Source: Bacteroidales bacterium
GTDB lineage: Bacteria > Bacteroidota > Bacteroidia > Bacteroidales > UBA1715
Direction of reading: 5' to 3'
Length of the DNA stretch: 64,000 nt
NCBI GenBank assembly: GCA_024409235.1
Contig: JAKSUA010000001.1
Coordinates: 1 to 64,000 of the forward strand
Shown here in pieces: positions 30,901 to 38,412 of the stretch. Each line of letters starts with the position of its first letter. The first letter of the stretch is position 1. Position numbers and translations under genes: made by a program. The notes under the pieces are model-generated. The model was not told the DNA's origin, did no database searches, and saw only the letters and a program-made list of their open reading frames with translations.

Positions 30901-33900
30901 ATAAATATGACCAAGAGCGCCTTCAGCATCAATTTCAACAGTACTTAAATTCAACTCAGCAGCCAATCCTGTTGATTCTTCAGAAATATCAGCAACACTT
31001 GCAATTGTTGCAGCAGATACTGCTTTTGAACCTAATACTAAATATGCATTTGTAAATGGGCGGTTTGCCATAACAGTAACCACATCTTTTGAAGTTGCAG
31101 CAGAAATTGGTCCTGCATCTTCATCTGTAGTATAAACATTTTCTATTTTAAGTTTTTCAGCTTTTATAGTGAATTTACAAGATGACATTTCCGAAACGTT
31201 ATAGCTTGCGTCCATTGCATAGAACGCATAAGTTTCACCAACTTCACATTCTGTCATATCCGCAATTAACACAGTTTCAGCTTCACCACCACTAACACTG
31301 AAGTTATATTTAGCAACATCTGCAATTTGTCCCATGCCAGTTAAACCTGTTGCAGAAGAAAGAACCACATAAACTGTAGAATTTTCAGAACATGTAATAG
31401 ATATAGAACCATCTTTTGTTATATCACCTTCTGTACATTCCAAAATTTCTGGAGCTGTTACGTCATTTACAGTAATTGCAACCTTTGAAGATAATGCACC
31501 GGCATCTGGGTCATATGCATATACGTAGAAGTAACCATAACCTATACCCTCAAGACTAACGTTTGTCTCTGTATCTTCTGTACAAGCTACTTTTACACCT
31601 TCACCATTTACAACAGCAGCTTCCAATTCCGAAAATTGAGGAGTTGTTTTAAATGGAACTACATATATATATCCATTTGCTGAACTTGTGGCAACAATTG
31701 TTGAGTTTTCTGCAACACCTACACTTTGATCCAAAGCATCTGCAGGAGAAACCTTTAATGTTAATGCCTTACCAACTGAAATATAATCAAAATTCAAAGT
31801 GCCACCATAGAATGTAGGAGTATAATCATTAGCTTTTGAACCTTTATCAGAAACAAATCTAAACAACACCTGTTCAATTGCTGATCTATCCACAATCTCA
31901 AAGTTCATTGCAGAATAATTAAGAACCTCTAATCCTGAGGTAGAGATAGTTGTAGCAATCCAATCACCTTCAGATAATTTACCAAAATAGTCAACGAAAT
32001 CAATTCGGTAATAACCTGTCATTGTACCAGAAGCTGTACTTACTTTGAATGAAAGAGTCTCTCTTCCACTCATATCAATTACATAGCCAGCATCCTTTGT
32101 AGAAATTGTCAAGGCACCAGCCCATGATTCCGTTTCTTTTTGAGTTACAGCGAGAATGCTCTTCGCAGCATTTTCTGTCTTATTGCTTGCTGTTACAATC
32201 TTGCCGTCACCAGCTATTTCATAAGTAACATAATCACTTTCATCGTCAAAATGGTCGAACCAACCTGTAGCAACTGTCATACCAACCAAGTTAGCCAATT
32301 CAACATTAATATCTTCGCAAAGACGACCATCAAGTGATTTAACAGCTTCCTCATACGACGCATACGATGCATAAACAGTTTGACCTTTATCAATTGGTTC
32401 TTCCAAAGTAAGAACTAATGTTGTAGCATCACCCACCTTAGTTTCAGCAGACACAATTGTTTTGGAATCCCCATCTGCATAAATTTGAATAGAGCAAGGA
32501 TCTACAGATGGAACTCTCATACCTGTACTGAATTTCAATTCCACTTGCTTTCCATCAAATGAAACCTTACCACTCGTTGCCTCAACAGTTGGATTAGGAG
32601 GACAAAGTTGTAAATAATCTATATAAATCTCATAATTCTTTTTTGATCCATTATCAGCATCTGTTAAGTATCTAATCTTTACACCACTATATTCAAAACC
32701 AGGATTATATTTCTGATAATTCACATTATGATCCGAGAAATTATAGTCAAACTCATTCCACTTTCCAACTTCCCAATCTGAACAATCTATAACACCATAG
32801 TTCGAACCATAGTCACCCATATCGTTAATTTGAATTTGAAGACCATCGCCTTCCATAGATTTCAAAAACACACGACCTTTTAAACGCAGGCCTGATTTAG
32901 ATGTTATTTCCTGGAATGCAGCTAAATCACCTGCAGACATTGCTTGTGCATCTCCAGGATATGTTTGCAAACATGCATACGCTCTTCCTTTATTGCTCCA
33001 AGTATAAACTTTCGTTCCATCCTGCGTTCCTGTACTAAATGAACCTGCACCAGCCCACGAGCCTCCAAAACCAATATTTGTTTCAGTGGCAGCATTTAAC
33101 AAATCAAAACATTGTACACTCAAATAGAAATTTTGAACAGACGACTTTGTAAATGCTTTTGCTGTTTTCTTTCCAGTTGTAGAAGTAATGGCTCCACCAG
33201 CAAAAGAAACTGTTACTTCAGCCTTTGCCGATGTAATATACGCTTCATCAAAAACTAATTCCAAAACATCAGCATCGGTTTCGCTTACGTTAATAGAAGC
33301 AGGGCTACCCTTACTTGTTCCATCAACAAACACAGTAAAATCAGAAGCATTTGCACCACCTAATGCAATTTCTTTAGACCACTGAATCATTAATTTCGTA
33401 CCAATATCATTTGTATAACGAGATACAACGTAAGGTTCCATACTTGTTATCTTGTTAGCCACCTCAAATTCAGAGAAAGCATCTGCTTTTGCTTTATCAT
33501 CAGCGGCTTTTATACTAGTACCGTTATACGTAACAGTAATTACAGGTTCAGAAATCTCAGAAGACAAAGTCAAAACGATACGTTTTGCATCAGAAGAGCT
33601 TACAGCTATTTTTGAAACAGAGATTGTTGTTGCTGTAGCATCATCATTATTTTCATATGTCTGCACTCTCCATTCCGAAGCAGCTAACCCCGAATTAAGA
33701 ATTTCTTTAGAAAAATCAACATAAACAACAGTACCGTCAGCATTTGTTTCAGCAGCATCAGGAACAGGAAGCATATCCCAGAAGTTAGGCATATTACCTG
33801 TCAAGCACATCATAAACAACAACTGAGTTGTATGAGTATAGTAGGCACCCCAAGCATCATTAGCAGAACCAACCGACCAGCATTTTTCCATATAAGCACT

Positions 33901-35037
33901 AAACTTGTCATCTACCATAGAACCAACAGAAAGACCTCCCTTGAAACAAGCATTTTTACCAGTTCCCCATGTAGCAAGACTTCCACCCATGCCTCCAGTT
34001 CCTGGAGTACCATTCAACTGATAACCGTCAACGATGTCATCTGGGTTAGGATATTTAGACTGAGCCCAACTTGTTATTTTACTAGCCAATTCCTGAGCCT
34101 GTGCATGACCATACCATGCGTAAGCATGAGCAAGACGCCAAGGAATACGTACTGCATCGTAACCAAAGATTGACTCAAATTTACCATTAATCAAACCTTT
34201 CAAATAAGTTCCGTTTTCGTAGCACCAGTCAGGAATCAAACCAGTAGTACTATTAGCAGTTTTAGCCATCAAAGTGTAACAGTTATTAATAACTGTTGAC
34301 CAAGCACGAGTACCCCATCCTTCTTTGCCTTCAACATACGCAAACAACTGCATTGCATTTGTAATAAAGTAGCAAGGGTTTTTATAATCATCAAACATAT
34401 CACCAGGTTTCACCTGTTTTGTGCTACTAATTTCGTAATTCCAAATAGCATTTATTAATGTTTTAGCTTCTTGCAGATAATTAACCTTTCCATCACTGCC
34501 CCATTGTTTATGAGCCATAAGCAATGCCTGAGCTGCATCTAAATCCGCATCGGTAGCACCATTGGCATTACCGTCACCTGCAGTAACCTTACCAGTAAAT
34601 GCATTTACTTTCCAGTTCATCAAACCATTATTGTTCGAATTCTCCTTATAATACGTCCACAATCTATTGAAACAATCCTGTGTATTGTTTGTAGAGTTGT
34701 CCATATACACAAAGATAAGCATACCATATGCTATACCTTCAGAAACCGAGTTTGTTCCATCATCACTGGCAGTATGCTGATCAAACTTAATACGAGCAGC
34801 AGGCTTTCCATTAACAGTTCCTTCTACATAATAATTTTGTTTCCAAGCAGTATACAACTCTTGTATTTTACTACCAACATTAGCACCCTTATAGATATTT
34901 CCATACGGATACTGATAATTTTGCGGGAACGGATAGTTCTGAGCTGTTGAGAAGCCCACCACTCCCAAGAGGGTTACACACAGTAACATCAGGTGTTTCC
35001 ACCAGCCTCTTACTTTTGAAATCTCTGTTTGTTTCAT
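24928..35037 (-). CDS. Giant T9SS-secreted glycoside hydrolase family 8 protein with Ig-like/Big2 array
   Basis: This 3369-aa protein has a signal peptide (to about residue 33) and a GH8 domain (about 35-420). GH8 features are the acid motif SEGIAYGM (E100), the signature ATDADLD (161-167) ending in AHKQW, and FGYDAVRIPWR with the probable base D294. GH8 enzymes cut beta-1,4 glucans, xylan, chitosan or mixed-linkage glucan. Then come two SwmB-like Ig domains (430-635), two carbohydrate-binding-like beta-sandwiches (about 640-812 and 920-1090) split by an Ig domain, more Ig/Big2 modules (about 1090-1680), and about ten cysteine-containing Ig-like repeats (about 1690-2480). About eight Big2 domains (about 2490-3200), a short helical segment and a type A sorting tail (VYPTFVTNVVMVE to SFIKK, last about 74 residues) complete it. 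T9SS would place it on the surface or outside. No SusC/SusD or other polysaccharide genes are adjacent. Substrate is not certain. Confidence 0.85.
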   Translation of the reverse strand: MKQTEISKVRGWWKHLMLLCVTLLGVVGFSTAQNYPFPQNYQYPYGNIYKGANVGSKIQELYTAWKQNYYVEGTVNGKPAARIKFDQHTASDDGTNSVSEGIAYGMLIFVYMDNSTNNTQDCFNRLWTYYKENSNNNGLMNWKVNAFTGKVTAGDGNANGATDADLDAAQALLMAHKQWGSDGKVNYLQEAKTLINAIWNYEISSTKQVKPGDMFDDYKNPCYFITNAMQLFAYVEGKEGWGTRAWSTVINNCYTLMAKTANSTTGLIPDWCYENGTYLKGLINGKFESIFGYDAVRIPWRLAHAYAWYGHAQAQELASKITSWAQSKYPNPDDIVDGYQLNGTPGTGGMGGSLATWGTGKNACFKGGLSVGSMVDDKFSAYMEKCWSVGSANDAWGAYYTHTTQLLFMMCLTGNMPNFWDMLPVPDAAETNADGTVVYVDFSKEILNSGLAASEWRVQTYENNDDATATTISVSKIAVSSSDAKRIVLTLSSEISEPVITVTYNGTSIKAADDKAKADAFSEFEVANKITSMEPYVVSRYTNDIGTKLMIQWSKEIALGGANASDFTVFVDGTSKGSPASINVSETDADVLELVFDEAYITSAKAEVTVSFAGGAITSTTGKKTAKAFTKSSVQNFYLSVQCFDLLNAATETNIGFGGSWAGAGSFSTGTQDGTKVYTWSNKGRAYACLQTYPGDAQAMSAGDLAAFQEITSKSGLRLKGRVFLKSMEGDGLQIQINDMGDYGSNYGVIDCSDWEVGKWNEFDYNFSDHNVNYQKYNPGFEYSGVKIRYLTDADNGSKKNYEIYIDYLQLCPPNPTVEATSGKVSFDGKQVELKFSTGMRVPSVDPCSIQIYADGDSKTIVSAETKVGDATTLVLTLEEPIDKGQTVYASYASYEEAVKSLDGRLCEDINVELANLVGMTVATGWFDHFDDESDYVTYEIAGDGKIVTASNKTENAAKSILAVTQKETESWAGALTISTKDAGYVIDMSGRETLSFKVSTASGTMTGYYRIDFVDYFGKLSEGDWIATTISTSGLEVLNYSAMNFEIVDRSAIEQVLFRFVSDKGSKANDYTPTFYGGTLNFDYISVGKALTLKVSPADALDQSVGVAENSTIVATSSANGYIYVVPFKTTPQFSELEAAVVNGEGVKVACTEDTETNVSLEGIGYGYFYVYAYDPDAGALSSKVAITVNDVTAPEILECTEGDITKDGSISITCSENSTVYVVLSSATGLTGMGQIADVAKYNFSVSGGEAETVLIADMTECEVGETYAFYAMDASYNVSEMSSCKFTIKAEKLKIENVYTTDEDAGPISAATSKDVVTVMANRPFTNAYLVLGSKAVSAATIASVADISEESTGLAAELNLSTVEIDAEGALGHIYITDGESLVGPYDVEITKGTVYVTALSTEVDKQTVKVGEEVSVKVVEDPLNATNKTLTVAASDYATFEYSYDSEKNINNIVVTGVKSTAGEYVDMVISAEGETGAVTTTVQLKVVQMPTVIAITGEETMSVGSKQTLKAEIAPADAEDKTVTWSVPGIAAKYLTIDSETGEVTALKESGDPITVTATSVADETVIATFEITVAAVTVNEITTSGEKNVTVVMDKTASRLISVAPANATNKNLTVVSADSEVATAEYAEGNLTISGVGVGTTTITLTPADGGKAELVFNVTVTCPTAAPTAEEVSQSQEFCQGTAGSLEVIGSWTPVWYTKVGEVFEVLDATPATTASTPAGSTTYYVAKLDGCESAERLEVAMVVAPKPQTEIGNEETEFCATENEVELKSSYGSGIWTAKKGETDVTETAISGNKFLPSVVGDGTYTITLTRGTDACGDTDSKVFTVTAAPEVTVTVPEKICSADDAIALTTVADPNTGSWKDAKNETVTSFDPSNGSATLTYTYVDGACSVVKEATFTVTTTPAPAVEGLKETVCANDAEIDLSKLTFSPATTTVTMGGSAITTFNPATATVGANTLVLTATTNGCEGSTEKVITVNAVPEITFGSYEASMCSNDAAQTITAEPAEGTWSGNAPAGVFDPAGNSGVVEISYSVVVDGCKASKEATITVNETVAPEVTAVVGLVLGADVPTLSAEGTTIMWYTAEDGEAVASTSTYTPSITTDAEGSYKVYVTNTTVAGCESDKETVTITVTDCKTAAVTVDAVEAICFGAEIPSLTATGDGSSEIRWYDAKGTKVGTGETFTPTIEKAGNYNFFAAQYSEANACEGIQTPVTLTVKATPAKPVLTANESCAGAAANALTSSDNVFWYGEQGTQALNAAAAKTYSPADLEATKTFYARTELNGCYSEYAEVVYTINETPAAPETAVATACYGSSDDYVVSATASTGCTLQWYDAEGNTKGTEATQAVTGVTAAKDYTYTVKQKSEKGCVSAAAEAVLTVNAIPTPAIELSQSEYCQSVNDEIELTANNNGFAGTGVFKVNDVVKSSFVPNSYAINDVLKIDYTLTDENGCAGSAASKSVVIVNCNDDPVDYITVAPTSVTLKSIGAEQTVKATVFYGEGTEGKYNSAVAWTSDNEEVATVDQSGKITAAGVGTANITVKSTYTEGKSAVCVVTVVVPVTSVSFTENGEALTSISLGSGQSKDLSGLVSYEPAEAEVTYSWTATAGLTVSEAGVVTAEETLNDGTGTVMVTVTTADGTERTASLPVTIVAKVQLVESITLKEGATLSLQENATYTLKAPTVSQATDMSYTWSIDGDGATIEGNVITVTGKSGDTFKVVCSSNDGNATAECVVTIVDQIIPASSLSFSAEGVYEVYASGSVNLRELLVIEPEDATIESVKWSVGTSAYATITDEGVFTGVPEKVNEMGIARQVSVTVTVTSTDGSVLRKQQTVKVNPDPMYVESITIPSALSIEVGGSYTFKNNEISIAPLNADNKEYVWVLSENAPATISEEGEISVNSDATIGSVFSVKAIASDAKGVESNECQVTVLQETVKITGITIDVEDLSLEANGRAGVFYVTLLPENTTQTRLTVTSNSDAILIEDNEDGSYAVKGLAGVEEAEIVIKSADNASISKTVKVSVVEKVTSVKVRGSQNMVVGETMNLSVTVTPETATNKIVAWSSSDESVATVTAYGTVVAKHDGYVTITAKSTDGTDVEDAISIYVEKIPVEKITSKDVELELNQTKKISVTIAPSNASYKDVNFIVSDNSILSVDSEGNITPLAMGETTVTIMAVNDNVEETITVKVTAVRADKNYLIQLIENETWGAYSVYNKVQSGDIMIGWAKGQISPLVYNEFQSAWMDAQTVRYEDFATQEAVDAAAKRLLNAIKAMGEDPDIVIEDAIEDVVAVNAKVYPTFVTNVVMVEADNMKSVKVVSTTGKVVAQEEANGDVIEINAARFAQGNYKVIVETENGIVTKSFIKK

Positions 35038-35073
35038 ATTAATACTATTTAATGTTTACAAATTATAAGCTTA

Positions 35074-35081
35074 CAAAAGTA
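35074..35081 (-). promoter_or_regulatory. -7 box of the giant GH8 gene
   Basis: TACTTTTG (rc of 35074-35081) matches TAnnTTTG, with the expected transcription start near 35067, 30 bases before the ATG. There is no good TTTG at 17-23 bases upstream, so activation by a regulator is possible. Confidence 0.5.
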
Positions 35082-35105
35082 AACTATTTTTTTCAATAGT
35101 TTACT
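35078..35105. promoter_or_regulatory. Palindrome overlapping the GH8 promoter (candidate operator)
   Basis: AGTAAACTATT (35078-35088) and AATAGTTTACT (35095-35105) are perfect inverted arms around 6 bases. The dyad begins inside the -7 box and covers the region where RNA polymerase would bind, as expected for a repressor or activator site. Nothing identifies the regulator. Confidence 0.4.
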
Positions 35106-35429
35106 AACAGTCTTCAAAAATCTTTGACATAGGTAAGACAAATAAGAAAGAAGAAACCCTATATAGGGAGAGATTTTTTGTTACATATATATTATAATGT
35201 ATAGGGATTTTACAGTTATAGAGTTATCTCCTATCTTTTCTCTACAAAGGGAAATTTGCGAAACCAACATGCAACTCCTACGGAATTGTTTTTTATAATC
35301 TTTGAAATTGTCCTACTGATATTAATCCCCTAACGGTGATTAATTTGATATTTTCGAACATCTCGGGCGTATAAGGGATTATAAATCAACAAATAACTTG
35401 AGAATATTTACGGGAAGAAATGTAAACTG

Positions 35430-36086
35430 TTATTTTGGCCAGATGAATGTGCTGTTAAGATCTTTCTCACCGCCGTCGATTACAATATCCTGTCCTGTAC
35501 AGAAACGGTTTTTTATTGTGAGAAAATAAATCCATTCTGCAATTTCCTCTGCAGTTGCCCAACGTTTTAAAGGAGTTACATTCATTATGGAATCCCACAG
35601 TTTTTTGTCTTCCATAACCGGTTTATTTATTGGAGTAACCACACCGCCCGGCGAAATGCTGTTACAGGTTGCTCCGTATTTCGAGATACGCAGAGCCACA
35701 TTCTTCATATAGGAAATCATGCCGCCCTTACTTGCTGAATATTCAGGAAATTCCGCGCCCGTATGTGCTGAAGCCGATGCAACCATCAGCACCGAATGTA
35801 TTTCTGGAGACAGGTATTTTTCGGTAACATGGATTGTTCCTTTCAAATTTATGTCTATATCGTCGTCGGAATTTTGTGTACCCGCATTATTTACCAGAAC
35901 ATTTATACCAGAAAGCTCCGGCAGTGTATCTTTTTTCGACACATCACATTGATAATGAAGGTAATTACAATGTTCAATTTTTGAAGGACAAATATCCAAG
36001 CCAATCAAAGAATGGTTATTCTGAAGGAAAATCTCAGCAGTAGCCTTTCCAATACCCGAAGATGTTCCTGTTATGAGAACTTTCAT
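35430..36086 (-). CDS. SDR family oxidoreductase
   Basis: This 218-aa protein is a classical short-chain dehydrogenase/reductase, a cytoplasmic NAD(P)-dependent enzyme. The cofactor motif TGTSSGIG (near residue 6), NNAG (about 66-69), the catalytic serine within ASASAHTGAEF and the YSASK motif with Tyr and Lys are visible. SPGGVVTPIN and the final GQDIVIDGGE are conserved family positions. It is somewhat shorter than the usual 240-250 aa, mostly through shorter loops in the middle. Its start overlaps the stop of the VUT gene by 4 bases (ATGA), so the two are coupled. The substrate cannot be told. Confidence 0.85.
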   Translation of the reverse strand: MKVLITGTSSGIGKATAEIFLQNNHSLIGLDICPSKIEHCNYLHYQCDVSKKDTLPELSGINVLVNNAGTQNSDDDIDINLKGTIHVTEKYLSPEIHSVLMVASASAHTGAEFPEYSASKGGMISYMKNVALRISKYGATCNSISPGGVVTPINKPVMEDKKLWDSIMNVTPLKRWATAEEIAEWIYFLTIKNRFCTGQDIVIDGGEKDLNSTFIWPK

Positions 36087-36775
36087 TTTTGCCAGTTCTT
36101 AGAAATTTTATAACCAACTCCGGAAAAACATATTTCCATAAGAAGTTCCACAGCAGCACCAGTAAAAGAACAAACCAAGGTCTGTTTTAAATTCCATCCA
36201 AAAAGAGGAATGCTCACAACCGAAGCAAACACAAAATTATCGACAAACTGTGCCACCGCCGTAGATATAAAACTGCGAAGGGCAAAATCCTTGTACTTGT
36301 CGTTTTGGAATATTTTTGCAATCGACATATTGGTTACAGCATTTACAACAGAGGCTACAAACATTGCAAACGCAGAGCCAAAAACAATCCATGTGGAACC
36401 GCCAATTGTAGCGTTCAAAGCATCGTTTACCTCCGTTAATCCTGTTGAATAATATTCTCCCCACATTCCAGGTGTAAGCGAAAGAAGTTTGAAAAACACA
36501 AATGTTATTAAGTTAATAACAATAGCAAGAATGGAGATTTTTGTGGCAGCTTTTCCTCCGTAAACTTTGCAGATGCAGTCCATTATAAGAAAAGGAATCC
36601 ACGACAGAGCAAAGCCACAGTCTAGTGCAAGCCATTCTGAATGAAACAATTCCTTGTTTGCAAGCAGATTCATTAATACTACGGAAAGGATGAAAATTGA
36701 CAGTGCTAAAGACGGCACTTTGCGAAGGAGAACTTTATAGTCCTCGATCTCGGAACTAATTGTTTTTAAAATCAT
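36083..36775 (-). CDS. VUT family protein (putative queuosine-precursor transporter)
   Basis: This 230-aa membrane protein has about six hydrophobic helices. It has the VUT-family pattern of an intramembrane acidic/lysine motif in IMDCICKVYGGKAA and a later block FISTAVAQFVDNFVFASV. YhhQ of E. coli, from this family, imports queuosine precursors (preQ0/preQ1) for tRNA modification. The assignment to that substrate is by family only. It is the first gene of a two-gene unit with the SDR oxidoreductase. It is preceded by a leader of about 70 bases that forms a hairpin (see 36803-36836). No queuosine synthesis genes are in the window. Confidence 0.8.
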   Translation of the reverse strand: MILKTISSEIEDYKVLLRKVPSLALSIFILSVVLMNLLANKELFHSEWLALDCGFALSWIPFLIMDCICKVYGGKAATKISILAIVINLITFVFFKLLSLTPGMWGEYYSTGLTEVNDALNATIGGSTWIVFGSAFAMFVASVVNAVTNMSIAKIFQNDKYKDFALRSFISTAVAQFVDNFVFASVVSIPLFGWNLKQTLVCSFTGAAVELLMEICFSGVGYKISKNWQK

Positions 36776-36802
36776 TGCTCTTTATGTTTTAATTTATTTT
36801 TG

Positions 36803-36836
36803 AGAGCGGAGGATGACAAGCCTAGAACTTCGCTCT
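36803..36836 (-). promoter_or_regulatory. Structured leader (hairpin) before the VUT-SDR genes
   Basis: In the RNA, AGAGCG and CGCTCT (rc of 36831-36836 and 36803-36808) form a 6-bp stem closing a 22-base loop that contains GTTCTAG. An A-rich tail (CAAAAATAAA) follows. The layout recalls a preQ1-I riboswitch (stem, UUCUAG-type loop, A-rich tail), fitting a queuosine-precursor transporter. However, the tail lacks the CUA that would pair with the loop, and the loop is too long. Treated as an unidentified leader structure. Confidence 0.35.
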
Positions 36837-36852
36837 TGGAATTTTTCCGATG

Positions 36853-36860
36853 CAAAGGAA
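36853..36860 (-). promoter_or_regulatory. Possible -7 box of the VUT-SDR unit
   Basis: TTCCTTTG (rc of 36853-36860) matches TAnnTTTG at 7 of 8 bases. Transcription would start near 36846, placing the hairpin in the leader. Confidence 0.3.
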
Positions 36861-36989
36861 CATATTTTTTTTGATTTTCAAAATCAATCGCTCCACTTTA
36901 ATCTTGAAATGTTACATATAATAATGTATAGATATCCTTCGCACAGAATAGCTGAAGGTTTTGTACAAGATTACTATTGTAAAGCATAA

Positions 36990-38363
36990 CTATGAAAGAG
37001 AATCCTCGTAGTCTTTCAAGGCATTCAAGGCTTTTGGGAATAAAATCAACAAAGCAAGAATGTTTATCCATGTTGTCAATCCAATACCGATGTCGCCAAT
37101 GCCCCATGCAGTGTTAGATGAAGCACATGCACCAACAACTACTAATATAAGCATAAGGAAACGATAAATCCAGCAGGCTATTTTTTGTTTTTTCTCGTTC
37201 TTTTCAAAAAGGAAAGCAAAACTTGATTCTGCATAGAAGCAATAAGCCATAAGTGTGGTAAACACAAAAAACGAAAGTGCTACCGTAACAAAGACACTTC
37301 CAAACCCTGAAAAAACGGTATCTATCGCATTCTGTGTGTAAGAGACATAATTTGCACCTAATTCTGGGGCACTGCAATAAATCATTTCTCCATTTGAATC
37401 AAACACATTATATTTCCCTGTGCAAAGAATCATAAGTGCTGTTGCCGTACACACAAGCAAAGTATCAACATATACAGAAAAGCCCTGCACAAGTCCTTGC
37501 TGAGCAGGATGTTTCACATTGGCACTCGCAGAAACAATAGCACCTCCTCCCTGGCCCGCTTCGTTTGAGAACAAGCCTCTTTTAACTCCCATGGCAATTG
37601 TGTTTCCAAGGATTCCTCCAGCAAGCGGATTAATACCAAAAGCGCCTTCAAAAATCATTGTAAACGCTGCCGGCACAGCCTGAATATTGGCACAGATAAT
37701 TATTATCGCCATAATAATATAGACGATGGCCATGAATGGAGTTACAATTGTTGCCACATCGGCAATACGTTTTGCACCTCCAATTATCACAAGTCCGAGT
37801 AAAACTGCCATTAAAATTCCAATTAGCAAAGGACTAACAGCAAATGAATTACTAAACGCCGACGCCGCATTATTCGATTGAAGAAGAACGAGAAACATTC
37901 CGTAACCAACTATTGCGAGAACCGCAAACACAGTTCCCAACAACGGAATTTTCAGACCATCTTTAATATATGAAGCTGGACCGCCACACAGACCTTTTTT
38001 ACTTTTAAAGTTATAAATCTGTGCAAGTGTTGACTCCGTGAACGCTGTTGATGCCCCAAGGAAAGCTGTTATCCACATCCAGAAAACCGCTCCAGGTCCT
38101 CCGTAAGCTATAGCAGTTGCCACACCAACAATATTTCCCGTGCCAACACGTCCAGAAAGAGCAATACAAAAAGCCTGAAAAGAAGATATTGAAGACGTTG
38201 ACTTATCAGAATCTCCTTTTATAAGAAGTTTAGCCATTAAGCCTAATCTCCTTATTTGGATACAACGTGTCCGTATAGTAAAATACAAACCTGCACCAAG
38301 AAGCACTATTATCAGCGCCGGACTCCAGATAATTTTATTTATTCCCTCAACGATTTCTTCCAT
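36990..38363 (-). CDS. Alanine/glycine:cation symporter (AgcS family)
   Basis: This 457-aa inner-membrane protein has about eleven hydrophobic helices. The AgcS hallmarks are SGRVGTGNIVGVATAIAYGGPGAVFWMW, here read in pieces: GRVGTGNIVGVATAI near residue 72 and GGPGAVFWMW just after. NEAGQGGGAIVSASANVKHP and QGLVQ are in the middle. These proteins import alanine or glycine with sodium or protons. Length is normal. It stands alone between the VUT gene and nrdG. A promoter box (TATTTTTG, 38383-38390) lies in the 49-base gap upstream. Confidence 0.9.
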   Translation of the reverse strand: MEEIVEGINKIIWSPALIIVLLGAGLYFTIRTRCIQIRRLGLMAKLLIKGDSDKSTSSISSFQAFCIALSGRVGTGNIVGVATAIAYGGPGAVFWMWITAFLGASTAFTESTLAQIYNFKSKKGLCGGPASYIKDGLKIPLLGTVFAVLAIVGYGMFLVLLQSNNAASAFSNSFAVSPLLIGILMAVLLGLVIIGGAKRIADVATIVTPFMAIVYIIMAIIIICANIQAVPAAFTMIFEGAFGINPLAGGILGNTIAMGVKRGLFSNEAGQGGGAIVSASANVKHPAQQGLVQGFSVYVDTLLVCTATALMILCTGKYNVFDSNGEMIYCSAPELGANYVSYTQNAIDTVFSGFGSVFVTVALSFFVFTTLMAYCFYAESSFAFLFEKNEKKQKIACWIYRFLMLILVVVGACASSNTAWGIGDIGIGLTTWINILALLILFPKALNALKDYEDSLS

Positions 38364-38382
38364 TTCCTATGTTTAATCGTTG

Positions 38383-38390
38383 CAAAAATA
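38383..38390 (-). promoter_or_regulatory. -7 box of the AgcS symporter gene
   Basis: TATTTTTG (rc of 38383-38390), perfect TAnnTTTG, 19 bases before the ATG; no clear -33 element. Confidence 0.4.
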
Positions 38391-38412
38391 CATATATAAA
38401 TGTTGAGAAATT

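Larger units (their letters stand above)
35038..35429. other. 392-base gap with promoter and several dyads
   Basis: No gene is seen. The side nearest the giant GH8 gene holds its -7 box and an 11-base inverted repeat. Further along are a perfect palindrome CCCTATATAGGG (35157-35168), an AT-rich element GTTACATATA...TAATGTATAG (35180-35204) that recurs at 36911-36931, and a hairpin ATTAATC...GATTAAT (35321-35344). The last lies past the stop of the minus-strand SDR gene but has no T run, so it is not a clear terminator. Confidence 0.5.

Noticed and set aside
24928..35037. CRISPR or tandem DNA repeat in the giant gene
   Set aside because: The repetition is at the protein level (Ig-like domains) with diverged DNA, without spacers or identical repeats. 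No CRISPR array was seen anywhere in the window.
36803..36836. Firm preQ1-I riboswitch call
   Set aside because: The A-rich tail lacks the CUA that pairs with the loop and the loop is longer than in the family, so it is left as an unidentified leader structure.
36898..37107. 69-aa minus-strand frame at the end of the AgcS gene
   Set aside because: It is mostly an out-of-frame shadow of AgcS and has no sensible start context.
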